Part shown: piece after piece, positions 16,971 through 27,451 of the stretch
How positions within the stretch are numbered: position 1 is the stretch's first letter
How the letters are laid out: every line of letters begins with the position of its first letter
Assembly: GCA_016934315.1 (NCBI GenBank)
Contig: JAFGSY010000006.1
Location: forward strand, 1 to 64,000
DNA: 64,000 bases
Reading direction: 5' to 3'
Source: Candidatus Anaeroferrophillus wilburensis
GTDB taxonomy: Bacteria > Desulfobacterota > Anaeroferrophillalia > Anaeroferrophillales > Anaeroferrophillaceae
The notes under the pieces: model-generated
Databases searched by the model: none
What the model was told of the DNA's origin: nothing
What the model saw: the letters and a program-made list of their open reading frames with translations, nothing else
Program-made: the position numbers and the translations under genes

Positions 16971-19649
16971 ATGAGCATGGTCACGTTAACGATTGACGGC
17001 AAGGAAGTAAAGGTCCCGAAAGGGACGACGATTCTTGCAGCAGCAAGGACCGCCGGCATTCGCATTCCGACGCTTTGCTACCATGGACGGCTGGAACCCA
17101 TCGGGTCGTGCCGGATGTGTGTGGTGGAGATTGACGGTTATGCCCATCCGATGGCGGCCTGTACCACTCCGGTGGGGGAGGGTGTCGCGGTAACCACCAA
17201 CTCTGATCGGTTGCACCGGATCCGTCAGGACTCCCTGAAGCTGATACTGGTGAATCATCCTCTTGATTGTCCCATTTGTGACAAGGGTGGCGAGTGCCTG
17301 CTGCAGGACCTGGTCTATGAGTATGGTATTGATCAGGTTGAATATCAGGCTCCCAAGCCGGTTCGTGATGCGGTTTATGCAACGCCGTTGATCCGTTACT
17401 GGCCTGACCGCTGTATTATGTGCTTGCGCTGTGTCACGGCTTGCCGGGAAATTAAGGGTATTGGTGCCATCGAGATCAAGGGTGAGGGGTATGGCACCCA
17501 GGTGGCGGTGATTGATGCTGATAAATGTCAGTCCTGTGGTGAGTGTCTGAGCGTCTGTCCTACCGGGGCGTTGACCGAGAACCTCAGCCGTTATAAAGGA
17601 CGGACCTGGCTTACCCAGCGGGTTCCCACCACCTGTACTTACTGCGGTTGCGGCTGCCAGTTGGAACTGAATGTGCAGAACAACCGGATCATCGGGGTGA
17701 CCACCCAGGAGGGCAAAGGTGTTAACCTCGGCAGCCTTTGTGTCAAGGGGCGCTTCGGTTACGAGTTTGTTGGCAGTGAGGAACGGCTGACAACGCCGCT
17801 GATTAAAAAGGATGGTGAGTTTCACCAGGCCAGCTGGGAGGATGCCCTGACCCTGGTGGCCGAGAAGTTCAAAGCCATCAGGGAAGAAGCCGGTCCGGAT
17901 GCCATCGGTGGTCTCTCCTCGGCCCGCTGTACCAACGAGGAAAACTACCTTTTCCAGAAATTCATGCGCGCGGTCATCGGCACCAACAGTGTCGACCACT
18001 GCGCCCGACTCTGACACAGCTCCACGGTGGCCGGACTGGCCGCCACGTTTGGCAGCGGAGCAATGACCAACCCGATCAAGGATGTCCTCAAAGCCGAGAC
18101 CATCCTGGTGACCGGAACCAATACCACTGAAAATCATCCCATATTTGCCAATTACATCAAGGAAGCCGTCCTAAAGCGGGGGGCGAAGCTGTTGGTGATT
18201 GACCCGCGGCGCATCGGGCTGGTGGACTTTGCCGACCTCTGGCTGCAGCCCAAACCCGGTACCGATGTGGCCTGGATCAATGGCATGATGCACATCATTG
18301 TTAAAGAGAATCTGCAGGCCCAGCAGCATATCCAGGAATGTACCACCGGTTATGAGGCTTTTGTCAAGGGTCTGGAAAAGTATACGCCCGAGTATGTTGC
18401 CGGGATTACCGGGATTGCTGTTGATGATCTCTATGCCGCGGCCCGTATGTACGGTCAGGCAAAACCGGCTTCGATTCTCTATGCCATGGGCATTACCCAG
18501 CACACCAGTGGCACCGACAACGTCAAATGCCTGGGGAATCTGGCTATGCTCTGTGGCAACGTCGGGGTGGTCGGCGGCGGTGTTAACCCGCTCCGGGGCC
18601 AGAATAACGTTCAGGGAGCCTGTGACATGGGGGCGCTGCCCAATGTCTTTACCGGCTATCAGAAGGTGGCAGACGACGAGGTCCGGCAGAAATTTGCCAA
18701 AGTCTGGGGGCTGGAGGAGCTTTCCGCAGTTCCCGGTCTGACGGTCACCAAGATGTTTCCAGCCGCCGAGGAGGGGGTCCTCAAAGGTCTGTATATCATG
18801 GGTGAAAATCCCCTGGTCAGTGATCCTGATCTCCATCATATCGAGGAGGCGGTAAAAAAACTTGATTTTCTCGTGGTCCAGGATATCTTCCTGACCGAAA
18901 CAGCCCAGCTGGCAGACGTGGTTTTGCCGGGGGTTTCCTTTGCCGAGAAAGATGGCACCTTCAGTAATTCCGAACGTAAGGTGCAACGGGTCAGGAAAGC
19001 GATTGAGCCGGTGGGCGAGGCTCGTGAGGACAGTTGGATTCTCTGTCAGTTGGCCACCAAAATGGGTTATTCCATGGAATACGCCGATGCCCGGCAGATC
19101 ATGGAGGAGATTCGCAGCGTAACTCCGAGCTATGGCGGCATCAGCTATGAAAGGCTGGAGAAGAAAGCCCTGGCTTGGCCCTGCCCGGCTGAAGATCATC
19201 CCGGGACTCCGGTTCTGCATGTGGATAAATATGCCTGTGGTCTGGGAGTCTTTTTTGCCATCGATTATCGGCCACCGGCGGAAAACCCCGATGCTGAATA
19301 TCCCTTTATTCTCAGTACCGGCCGGGTGCTGCAGCATTTCCATACCGGCACCATGACCCGCAAGGGCAAGGGTCTGAGTCAGCTCTATCCCGAGTTGCTG
19401 GCCGAGGTCAACCCCGATGATGCCGAAAAGCTGGGGGTTGAGGATGGCGATTTCATCACTATTGCTTCGCGGCGCGGGACCATCAAGGTGAAAAGCTGGT
19501 TGACGGATCGTGTGGCTGCCGGGGTGGTGTTTGTGCCGTTCCATTTCAGTGAATCGGCGGTCAACCAGTTAACCAACGCGGCTCTATGTCCCGACGCCGG
19601 GATTCCCGAATACAAAGTTTGCGCCGTCAAGGTGGAAAAGGCATCGTAA
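16971..19649 (+). CDS. fdhA: Selenocysteine formate dehydrogenase alpha chain with NuoG-type N-terminus (nuoG position)
   Basis: 892 aa with the TGA at 18012-18014 read as Sec348. N-terminal [2Fe-2S] ligands are Cys36, 47, 50 and 64; then His96/Cys100/103/109 (N5-type); two [4Fe-4S] ferredoxin motifs (Cys148-158, Cys186-196); the molybdopterin domain begins with CTYCGCGC (222-229) and Cys257. The active-site segment HCARL-U-HSSTVAGLA corresponds to the Sec140 region of E. coli FdhF, so formate oxidation is strongly implied; an ordinary NuoG lacks this. The protein therefore combines the NuoG role with a catalytic Mo/W site. ATG 16977 is an alternative start with better spacing from AGGA. 60 bp after the NuoF-GltD gene, 12 bp before nuoH. 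Confidence 0.93.
18026..18044 (+). promoter_or_regulatory. SECIS hairpin of the formate dehydrogenase gene
   Basis: A 7-bp stem (18026-18032 with 18038-18044, including one G-U) closes the loop GGACU (18033-18037). The loop starts 18 nt after the UGA, the same distance as in both UshA-like genes, with G in the first loop position as SECIS elements require. Confidence 0.75.
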
Positions 19650-19661
19650 AGGAGGCTTTTC

Positions 19662-20648
19662 ATGATTGAATTTACTGTCATCCTGCTCATCAAGACCCTG
19701 GTGGTATTCGGGGTGAGTATGCTGATCGTCGCCTATTCCACCTGGATTGAGCGCAAGGTCCTCGGTCTGGTGCAGCTCCGCCACGGGCCCATGCGGGTGG
19801 GGTTCCACGGACTGTTGCAGCCGCTGGCCGACGGCGTCAAGGGGTTCATGAAGGAAGAGGTGATTCCCGATAATGCCGATAAGCCAGTATTTATCATTGC
19901 GCCGATCATCAGTATTGCCGCAGCCCTCTCACTGCTGGTCATCATTCCCTTTGGTGATACGGTGACCATCATGGGCCGAAAAATAACCCTGTATCTGACG
20001 GACCTTGATATCGGTATTCTGTATGTCCTGGGGATTTCCACCATCGGTTCCTACGGTGCCATGCTTGGCGGCTGGTCGTCCGGCAACAAGTACGGCATGA
20101 TGGGTGCCCTGCGGGCCGGTGCCCAGATGATCAGCTATGAATTGTCTCTGGCCCTGGCGGTGATCAGCGTAGTTATGGTGACCGGCACCTTGAGCCTGGT
20201 GGGGATCGTCGAGAGCCAGGCAGGCTTATGGAACATTGTCAAACAGCCGTTTGCGTTTTTCCTCTTTATTATCTGTGGTCTGGCGGAAATTAACCGGACT
20301 CCTTTTGATATGCCGGAAGCGGAGGCTGAACTGGCCTGCGGTTTCAACATCGAGTACAGCAGCATGAAGTTCGCCCTCTTCTTCATGGCTGAATACTGCC
20401 ACATGTTCGTCTTCGGCACCCTGGTGACCACCCTTTTTCTGGGCGGCTGGCATGGTCCGCTGCTGCCGGGTCCGGTATGGTTCTTCATCAAAACGTTTCT
20501 GGTGGTCTTTTTCTGCGTTTGGGAACGTTCAACCTTCCCCCGTTATCGCTACGACCAGATCATGGAACTGGGCTGGAAAGTGCTATTGCCCTTCGGTCTG
20601 CTGAATATCGTGTTGACCGGCTTGTGGATGGTGATTTTCAACATTTAG
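19662..20648 (+). CDS. nuoH: Complex I subunit NuoH
   Basis: 328 aa, the membrane subunit linking the quinone pocket to the antiporter-like subunits; about eight helices. Family segments STWIERKVLGLVQLRHGP and RTPFDMPEAEAEL (acidic quinone-path residues) and WERSTFPRYRYDQ are intact. Strong ribosome site AAAGGAGG. 12 bp after the formate dehydrogenase gene. Confidence 0.96.
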   Translation: MIEFTVILLIKTLVVFGVSMLIVAYSTWIERKVLGLVQLRHGPMRVGFHGLLQPLADGVKGFMKEEVIPDNADKPVFIIAPIISIAAALSLLVIIPFGDTVTIMGRKITLYLTDLDIGILYVLGISTIGSYGAMLGGWSSGNKYGMMGALRAGAQMISYELSLALAVISVVMVTGTLSLVGIVESQAGLWNIVKQPFAFFLFIICGLAEINRTPFDMPEAEAELACGFNIEYSSMKFALFFMAEYCHMFVFGTLVTTLFLGGWHGPLLPGPVWFFIKTFLVVFFCVWERSTFPRYRYDQIMELGWKVLLPFGLLNIVLTGLWMVIFNI

Positions 20649-20689
20649 AACAGAAGAGTTTCCACTACTGCTTGAAAAGGTTGTGAGCG

Positions 20690-21169
20690 ATGGAAAAAAA
20701 AGACTATGTACTTAATATCAGTGATCGGCGGACGGAAAAGGGAAAATATCTGACGCCGCTCTTCAAGGGCCTGGCGTATACCCTGAAAAACTACTTTTCC
20801 AAGGCCGTTACCATTCAGTATCCCACTGAGCGTCGCCAGATTGCCGACCGCTGGCGGGGTCTGCACCGACTGAAGGTTGATGATCAGGGCAAGCTTAAAT
20901 GCGTTGCCTGCGGCCTCTGTGCCAAAATCTGTCCTCCCCAGGCAATCACTATTGTTCCTTATGAGGAGGAGGGGGAAACCAGATACCCCAAAGAGTTCAT
21001 GATTGATGAAATTCGCTGCATCTTCTGTGGCTACTGCCAGGAGGCATGTCCGAAAGATGCCATCGAACTGACTAAAGTGTATGATTTTGTCGACTACCAC
21101 CGGGAAGATTTTAAGTTTGATATTGAAAAACTGAAAAATCCTGAACGGTTTGCATTCACCGGGAAATAA
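20690..21169 (+). CDS. nuoI: Complex I subunit NuoI (two [4Fe-4S] ferredoxin)
   Basis: 159 aa. Two complete cluster motifs, CVACGLCAKICPP and CIFCGYCQEACPK, bind N6a and N6b, which pass electrons from the NuoG-like subunit to NuoB. N-terminal residues include the amphipathic segment that rests on the membrane. 41 bp after nuoH. Confidence 0.95.
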   Translation: MEKKDYVLNISDRRTEKGKYLTPLFKGLAYTLKNYFSKAVTIQYPTERRQIADRWRGLHRLKVDDQGKLKCVACGLCAKICPPQAITIVPYEEEGETRYPKEFMIDEIRCIFCGYCQEACPKDAIELTKVYDFVDYHREDFKFDIEKLKNPERFAFTGK

Positions 21170-21195
21170 TTTACGACCGAGAGCGGGGTTTATCC

Positions 21196-21705
21196 ATGGA
21201 ACTGATCATTCTCCTTATTTGCGGCGGCCTGACGATCGTCACCTCACTATTGGTGATTTTTTCCTCCAACACGGTCCATAGTGCCTTATGGATGGTCGCC
21301 TCCTTTTTCACGATGGCCATACTGTACCTCCTGCTGCGGGCTGAATTCATTGCCATACTGCAGATTATTGTTTATGCCGGTGCGATCATGATGTTTATCC
21401 TCTTCGCCATTATGATGCTTAATCTCCGTCAGGAGGAGGGTGACCGGGTGCCGGTGCGGAAAACCAAGGTGGTTGGCGTGATCTTTCTGCTGGTGCTCTT
21501 TCTTGAGATGATGGTGGTGGCTGTTGGCCGTGGTGTACTGGCCATGAAGGGGCCGGTAACTGATCAGCTGGTAGAAAAGTTCGGCCATGTTGCGGTGTTG
21601 TCAAATTTTCTTTTTTCCGACTATATCCTGCCCTTTGAAGTGGCCTCCCTGTTGCTGACCGCCGGTGTGGTGGGGGCCGTTGTCCTAGCGAAACAGAAGA
21701 AGTAA
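21196..21705 (+). CDS. nuoJ: Complex I subunit NuoJ
   Basis: 169 aa with five membrane helices. The conserved helix 3 segment with a pi-bulge region, QIIVYAGAIMMFILFAIMML, is present and includes the functionally important Tyr and Gly residues. It acts in coupling between the quinone site and proton channels. 26 bp after nuoI. Confidence 0.94.
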   Translation: MELIILLICGGLTIVTSLLVIFSSNTVHSALWMVASFFTMAILYLLLRAEFIAILQIIVYAGAIMMFILFAIMMLNLRQEEGDRVPVRKTKVVGVIFLLVLFLEMMVVAVGRGVLAMKGPVTDQLVEKFGHVAVLSNFLFSDYILPFEVASLLLTAGVVGAVVLAKQKK

Positions 21706-21724
21706 TTGGAGAGAGGTAGAGACG

Positions 21725-22030
21725 ATGGTGGCATATCATAACTTATATTTGGCCCTGGCCGTAGTCCTTTTTATCATTGGCGCTATCGGGGCGATCACCC
21801 GGCGGAATGCAATCATTATCTTCATGTGCATTGAGATCATGCTTGGGGGAGTAAATCTGGCATTCATAACCTTCAGCCGTGCCAACCAGTCGGTCGAGGG
21901 AATCTTTATGGTGTTGTTTGTCATGGCGGTGGCTGCCGCCGAGGCGGCGGTGGGGTTGGCAATCTTTGTCCTCATGTATCGCCGGAGCGGCTCCATTAAT
22001 GTTGAGTCGTGCAACCTGATGAAATGGTAA
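21725..22030 (+). CDS. nuoK: Complex I subunit NuoK
   Basis: 101 aa with three helices, homologous to MrpC. The conserved membrane glutamates are present (CIEIMLGGVN in helix 2 and VAAAEAAVGLAIF in helix 3); these form part of a proton path. Good ribosome site (GGAGAGAGG). 19 bp after nuoJ. Confidence 0.95.
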   Translation: MVAYHNLYLALAVVLFIIGAIGAITRRNAIIIFMCIEIMLGGVNLAFITFSRANQSVEGIFMVLFVMAVAAAEAAVGLAIFVLMYRRSGSINVESCNLMKW

Positions 22031-22088
22031 GCAGATAGTTGAGCTTGGGATCATAAGCTAGATCAGCGTAGAGAAACAGGAGAGGGAC

Positions 22089-24221
22089 ATGTTCGACAAA
22101 GTGTGGTTGATTCCCATTTTCCCCATCATTGGTGTGCTTATCAATGGTTTGCTGGGGCGACGCATAGAAGCAATTAACAAGAGCATTGTACACTGGGTGG
22201 CCTGTTGCGCTGTGGCGCTCTCCTTTCTCGTTACCTGTACGATTTTCTTCCAGATGCTCAATTTGCCGCCTGACCAGCGGCTCTACGAGTTCACCTGGTT
22301 CAGCTGGATCGGGGGCGGGGTCATGCAGACCTACATTGCCTATCAGGTCGATCCGCTGTCTATGATGATGTGTATGTTTGTCACTGGGGTCGGTTTTCTC
22401 ATCCATATTTACTCCATCGGCTATATGGCCCATGACGAGGGCCGCTACTACCGCTTTTTCACGTATCTGAACCTGTTCATGTTCTCGATGATCAATCTGA
22501 TCCTGGCCAACAACTACCTGCTCATGTTTCTCGGATGGGAGGGGGTTGGTCTGTGTTCCTATCTGCTGATCGGCTTCTGGTTTTCCGTCGAAGCCAATGC
22601 CATTGCCGGCAAAAAGGCGTTCATTACCAACCGGGTGGGTGACTTTGCCTTTGTCATCGGCCTGCTGCTGCTCTTTACCAGCCTGGGGGAGCAGGGGGTC
22701 TGGAGCCTTCGCTTCTCGGAGGTCTTTCCCCATGTCCACCAGCTGCCGCCGCAGATAGCCACTGCTGTCTGCCTGCTCTTTTTTGTCGGCTGTACGGCCA
22801 AATCAGCCCAGATTCCGCTCTATGTCTGGCTGCCTGATGCCATGGCCGGCCCGACTCCCGTCAGTGCCCTGATCCATGCGGCTACCATGGTTACCTCCGG
22901 GATCTATCTGATTGCCCGTTCCAACATTCTCTACTCCCTGTCGCCTTTTGCCATGGGGGTGGTGGCCATCTTTGGGGCGATGACCGCCCTGTTTGCCGCT
23001 TCCATCGGTTTGGTGCAGAATGATATCAAGAAGGTGTTGGCCTATTCCACCGTCAGCCAGCTGGGCTACATGTTCCTTGGCCTGGGAGTGGGTGCTTTTG
23101 CCGCCGGCATGTTCCATGTATTGACCCACGCTTTTTTCAAAGCACTCCTCTTCCTTGGTTCGGGGGCGGTGATCCACAGCATGCACGAAGCCCTGCACCA
23201 TGCCCACCTGCATGACGATGCTCAGGATATGCGCAACATGGGTGGCCTGAAAAGCAAAATGCCGATTACGTATGCCACCTTCCTCATTGGTACTCTGGCC
23301 ATTGCTGGGATTCCCGGTCTTTCAGGCTTTTTCAGCAAGGATGAAATTCTCTGGCAAGCATACAGCAGTCCCCAGGGGCACATACTCCTTTGGCTGATTG
23401 GCGCCATCGCCGCCGGTATGACGGCTTTCTACATGTTTCGCCTGGTGTTCATGACCTTCTTCAATGAATGCCGGACCAATGAGAAGGCCCGTGACCATCT
23501 TCATGAATCGCCGAAGCCGATGACGGTTCCTCTGATGGTTCTGGCTTTTCTCTCGGTGGTCGGCGGCTACCTGGGTGTTCCGCACGCCCTGGGTGGCAGC
23601 AACCGGATTCACAGCTTTCTTGATCCGGTGATGGGGACCGGTCCCGGCAAACTCCTCCAGAAAGCCGGCAGTGTTGTCGCCCATGGCGCCGATCATGCCG
23701 CAGCTGCCGCCCATGGTGCCATGGAGCATGCCAAAGAGGCTGTTGGTCATGCAGCCGCAGCGGCCCATGGCGCTGCTGGCCATGCCGCTGAAGCCGTCCA
23801 CGGAGCAGGTGGGGGACACCATTCCCTGGTGGCTGAATACCTGTTGATGGGTATCTCAGTGGCCATCGCCTTGACCGGGATTTTTCTGGCTTACACCATG
23901 TACATCAAAAGGCGGGAAATGCCGGAAAAGCTGGCAAAGCAATTTCCCTTTCTATACCGTCTGCTGCTCAATAAGTGGTATGTGGATGAACTGTATGAAC
24001 TGATAGCGATCAAGCCCATTCATGGTTTCAGTCAACTGCTCTGGAAAGGGGTTGATGTGGCTGTGGTTGACGGGATTGTCAACGGTGTGGCCATGATCGT
24101 CGGCTGGTTCAGCGGGGTCGTCCGTTACCTGCAGTCTGGCTATGTCCAGAGTTATGCGGTTTCCATCGTACTCGGGACGGTGGTTATCATCGTCTATTAT
24201 TTCATTCGCGCCATATCGTAA
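22089..24221 (+). CDS. nuoL: Complex I antiporter-like subunit NuoL, with an Ala/His-rich insertion
   Basis: 710 aa against about 610-650 in typical NuoL. Around fifteen membrane helices, the broken-helix lysine/glutamate residues of the proton channel (GWEGVGLCSYLLIG and the WLPDAMAGPTPVSALIHAATM region), and a C-terminal amphipathic lateral segment with a last helix are present. The extra length comes from residues about 525-577, a low-complexity run of Ala, His, Gly and Glu with repeats of AHGA and GHAAEAV. This lies before the helix that precedes the lateral helix. Ribosome site AGGAGAGGG. Confidence 0.95.
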   Translation: MFDKVWLIPIFPIIGVLINGLLGRRIEAINKSIVHWVACCAVALSFLVTCTIFFQMLNLPPDQRLYEFTWFSWIGGGVMQTYIAYQVDPLSMMMCMFVTGVGFLIHIYSIGYMAHDEGRYYRFFTYLNLFMFSMINLILANNYLLMFLGWEGVGLCSYLLIGFWFSVEANAIAGKKAFITNRVGDFAFVIGLLLLFTSLGEQGVWSLRFSEVFPHVHQLPPQIATAVCLLFFVGCTAKSAQIPLYVWLPDAMAGPTPVSALIHAATMVTSGIYLIARSNILYSLSPFAMGVVAIFGAMTALFAASIGLVQNDIKKVLAYSTVSQLGYMFLGLGVGAFAAGMFHVLTHAFFKALLFLGSGAVIHSMHEALHHAHLHDDAQDMRNMGGLKSKMPITYATFLIGTLAIAGIPGLSGFFSKDEILWQAYSSPQGHILLWLIGAIAAGMTAFYMFRLVFMTFFNECRTNEKARDHLHESPKPMTVPLMVLAFLSVVGGYLGVPHALGGSNRIHSFLDPVMGTGPGKLLQKAGSVVAHGADHAAAAAHGAMEHAKEAVGHAAAAAHGAAGHAAEAVHGAGGGHHSLVAEYLLMGISVAIALTGIFLAYTMYIKRREMPEKLAKQFPFLYRLLLNKWYVDELYELIAIKPIHGFSQLLWKGVDVAVVDGIVNGVAMIVGWFSGVVRYLQSGYVQSYAVSIVLGTVVIIVYYFIRAIS

Positions 24222-24298
24222 TTACTGCATGCATGCTGGCAGCGTAGGCAGCATAGACGTCAAAACAAAGTTCCTTTCAGGTGTAAGGAGATAGGTAG

Positions 24299-25885
24299 AT
24301 GAATCAGTTGGGTTTTCCGATTCTCAGTCTGGTGATGTTCTTCCCCGTGTTTGGCGCTCTCATTCTCATGATGATTGATAAAGAGAGCAAGGATGTACTT
24401 CGGGGGACGGCGGTTGCTTTTACGGTTATCGAGTTTTTCATCTCGCTGCCGTTGGTCGTCTATTTTAACGATGCTACGCACCAGATGCAGTTTGTTGAGC
24501 TGATCCCCTGGATCAAGAGTTTCGGTATCAATTATCATTTGGGCATTGACGGCATCAGTTTGTGGATCGTCATGCTGACGACCTTTCTGACCCCCATCTG
24601 CGTTCTCTGCTCCTGGACCTACATCCAGAAGCATGTAAAAGAATATATGGTCTGCCTGCTGATTCTCGAAACGGCCATGCTGGGCGCCCTGCTGGCCCTC
24701 GACTTGATTCTTTTCTATGTTTTCTGGGAACTGATGCTGATCCCCATGTACATGCTCATCGGTGTCTGGGGTGGTGTTCAGCGGATCTATGCCGCGGTCA
24801 AGTTCTTTATTTTTACTGCTGCCGGCAGTGTTTTCATGCTCCTGGCGATTCTGTTCCTCTACTACTACAATCATAAAGTTACCGGCATCTACACCTTCAA
24901 CATTCTTGAACTTTACAACCTCGATGTGCCGGTATCGGTGCAGTTCTGGCTCTGCCTGGCCTTCTTTGTTTCCTTTGCGATCAAGGTTCCCATGTTTCCG
25001 CTGCATACCTGGCTGCCGGATGCCCATGTCCAGGCTCCCACGGCTGGCAGTGTTATCCTGGCCGGCGTACTGCTGAAGATGGGAACCTATGGGTTTCTGC
25101 GTTTTGCCATGCCGCTCTTTCCCTATGCAACCCATCAGTTTATCCCGGTGTTCGGCACTCTGGCGGTGATCGGGATAGTTTATGGGGCGCTGGTGGCCAT
25201 GGTCCAGCCGGACATGAAAAAACTGGTGGCCTATTCCAGCGTCAGCCATCTTGGTTATGTGATGATTGGTCTCTTTGCCCTCAACATGCAGGGTATTGAA
25301 GGGGCTATCTACCAGATGCTCAACCACGGGATCAGCACCGGGGCACTGTTCCTCATCGTCGGCATGCTCTACGAGCGGCGCCACACCCGGATGATCAAGG
25401 ACTTTGGCGGTGTTGCCAAGGTGATGCCGGTGTTTGCCACCTTCTTCATGATTGCCACCCTTTCCTCGGTTGCCGTACCCGGAACCAACGGGTTTGTCGG
25501 TGAGATTATGATTCTGGTGGGTGCCTTCCGCAGTTTCCCGGTCTTTGCCATCATTGCCGCTTCAGGGGCTATTTTGGGGGCTGTCTATATGCTGTGGATG
25601 TATCAGAGGGTAATGTTCTGCCCCCTTGATAACCCGGAAAACCAGAAGCTCAAGGATCTCAATGTGCGGGAGATTGTGACCCTGCTGCCGCTGGCGGTGC
25701 TGGTATTCGTCATGGGATTTTTTCCCGGTCTGTTTTTGCGGAAAATGGACGCCTCGGTGTCCTATTTCCTTAACGATTTCAACACCCGCTATGAACATTA
25801 TGTCCAGCAGTATGAGGGCAACCTGGGTAGTAAGGTAGCCGCGGTGATGTCTGCGGAAGCCGCAGGCGGTTCAGTGGTGGAATAG
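24299..25885 (+). CDS. nuoM: Complex I antiporter-like subunit NuoM
   Basis: 528 aa with about fourteen helices. Proton-channel motifs are intact: FYVFWELMLIPMYMLIGVWGG with the key glutamate, and the FAIKVPMFPLHTWLPDAHVQAP segment with its lysine. Strong ribosome site (AAGGAGATAG). 77 bp after nuoL. Confidence 0.96.
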   Translation: MNQLGFPILSLVMFFPVFGALILMMIDKESKDVLRGTAVAFTVIEFFISLPLVVYFNDATHQMQFVELIPWIKSFGINYHLGIDGISLWIVMLTTFLTPICVLCSWTYIQKHVKEYMVCLLILETAMLGALLALDLILFYVFWELMLIPMYMLIGVWGGVQRIYAAVKFFIFTAAGSVFMLLAILFLYYYNHKVTGIYTFNILELYNLDVPVSVQFWLCLAFFVSFAIKVPMFPLHTWLPDAHVQAPTAGSVILAGVLLKMGTYGFLRFAMPLFPYATHQFIPVFGTLAVIGIVYGALVAMVQPDMKKLVAYSSVSHLGYVMIGLFALNMQGIEGAIYQMLNHGISTGALFLIVGMLYERRHTRMIKDFGGVAKVMPVFATFFMIATLSSVAVPGTNGFVGEIMILVGAFRSFPVFAIIAASGAILGAVYMLWMYQRVMFCPLDNPENQKLKDLNVREIVTLLPLAVLVFVMGFFPGLFLRKMDASVSYFLNDFNTRYEHYVQQYEGNLGSKVAAVMSAEAAGGSVVE

Positions 25886-25945
25886 AGCGTCGCAGCTGAG
25901 AGAAGAAATTATTCCTTTTTTTGTGGATTTGTGTGGAGGAACGAG

Positions 25946-27421
25946 ATGGAGATGCTGGAATTTGTAGTCCCGGCGCTGAATGTAAAGGCAATCCTGCCTC
26001 AGGCTATCCTGGCGTTGACAGCGTTGACGGTCCTGTTGGTTGATGTTTTTAGCTCACAGGGCAAGAAGTCCTCGTCCCTTGGCTACCTGGTGGTCATTGG
26101 TGTGGTTGCGGCGATGATCAGCACGCTGATGATCAATGGCGCCCGCGAATCAGCCTACAGCGGCATGGTGATGGTTGACGGCTTCTCATCGTTTATTACC
26201 CTGATTGTCTGCGTTGTTACCCTGCTGACCGTGTTGTCAACGATCAATTATCAGCAGTTCTTCGAGGAGTTGAACTGCGGTGAATACTACTGCCTGCTGC
26301 TTTTTGCCGCCGTGGGCATGTCCTTTATGGGGTCGGCCAGCAATCTGCTGATGCTCTTTCTGGCGCTGGAGACCATGTCCATCTCCATCTATGTGCTGGC
26401 TGGTTTTAAATGGCATGACCGGAAATCTATTGAGTCGGCGCTGAAATATTTTCTCCTGGGTGCCTTTGCCTCCGGCTTTCTTCTCTTCGGTTTCGCCCTG
26501 ATTTTCGGGACCACCGGTACCATGGACCTGGTGAAGATCAGCGCTTTCCTCACCGCCCATCCTGAGATGATTCATTCCCGGATGTTGATGGGCGGCGTTG
26601 CCCTGGTGACTGTCGGGTTCGGCTTCAAAGTGGCCATGTTTCCCTTCCACATGTGGACCCCGGATGTCTATGAAGGTGCGCCGACTTCGGTGACCGGCTT
26701 CATGGCTACCGGTGTTAAGGCGGCGGCCTTTGCCGCATTGGTGCGGGTCTTTTTTGTCGCTCTTGGCCATGTGCAGGCCGATTGGACCGGAATCATGTGG
26801 CTGCTGGCCTTTCTGACCATGACTATCGGCAACGTGGTTGCCCTTTCCCAGACCAACATCAAGCGGATGCTGGCCTACTCAAGTATCGCCCACGCCGGCT
26901 ATCTGCTGGTGGGATTTGTGGCTGGCAGCAAGCAGGGTCAGGCTGGAATTCTCTTTTATCTGATGAGCTATGCCTTTACCAACCTTGGCGCTTTTGGGGT
27001 CATTGCCCTCCTGGGTAAAAAGGGTGGTGAATATACCGAACTGCAGGACTTTGCCGGTCTTGGCTTTAAATATCCGCTGATGGGCTTGGCAATGGGGATT
27101 TTCATGTTTTCCATGGCCGGCATCCCACCGATGGCTGGATTTATGGGCAAGTTCTATCTGTTCAGTTCGGCAATGAAAGCCGGTTTTGTCTGGCTGGCCA
27201 TTTTCGGGGTGATCAACAGTGTTATCTCTCTCTATTACTACCTGCGGGTAGTGGTGGTCATGTATTTTCAGGAGGCTGAACAGAGTATCAGTATGCCGAA
27301 GCCGTCACCGGCAGTGGTGGTGGGTCTGGTCTTGGCCGCCATCGGCGTCATGCAGATGGGGATTTTTCCTTCCTATATCTGGGATATGGCCCAGCAATCG
27401 GTGCAGAGCATGCTCATGTAG
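25946..27421 (+). CDS. nuoN: Complex I antiporter-like subunit NuoN
   Basis: 491 aa with about fourteen helices; last gene of the operon. Motifs LFLALETMSISIYVLAG (channel glutamate) and KVAMFPFHMWTPDVYEGAP (channel lysine and quinone-subunit-type loop) are present. I chose ATG 25946 because GGAGG (25933-25937) is well spaced; an in-frame GTG at 25931 overlaps that site. A terminator follows. Confidence 0.95.
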   Translation: MEMLEFVVPALNVKAILPQAILALTALTVLLVDVFSSQGKKSSSLGYLVVIGVVAAMISTLMINGARESAYSGMVMVDGFSSFITLIVCVVTLLTVLSTINYQQFFEELNCGEYYCLLLFAAVGMSFMGSASNLLMLFLALETMSISIYVLAGFKWHDRKSIESALKYFLLGAFASGFLLFGFALIFGTTGTMDLVKISAFLTAHPEMIHSRMLMGGVALVTVGFGFKVAMFPFHMWTPDVYEGAPTSVTGFMATGVKAAAFAALVRVFFVALGHVQADWTGIMWLLAFLTMTIGNVVALSQTNIKRMLAYSSIAHAGYLLVGFVAGSKQGQAGILFYLMSYAFTNLGAFGVIALLGKKGGEYTELQDFAGLGFKYPLMGLAMGIFMFSMAGIPPMAGFMGKFYLFSSAMKAGFVWLAIFGVINSVISLYYYLRVVVVMYFQEAEQSISMPKPSPAVVVGLVLAAIGVMQMGIFPSYIWDMAQQSVQSMLM

Positions 27422-27451
27422 GTTTTCCATCCCGAGCTATCTATCTTACAG

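Noticed and set aside
18171-19544. 457-codon antisense frame within fdhA
   Set aside because: Same reason: shadow of a strongly conserved coding region.
23660-23820. Repeat array resembling a CRISPR or tandem DNA repeat
   Set aside because: It lies in frame within nuoL and encodes an Ala/His-rich stretch; units are not exact and there are no spacers.
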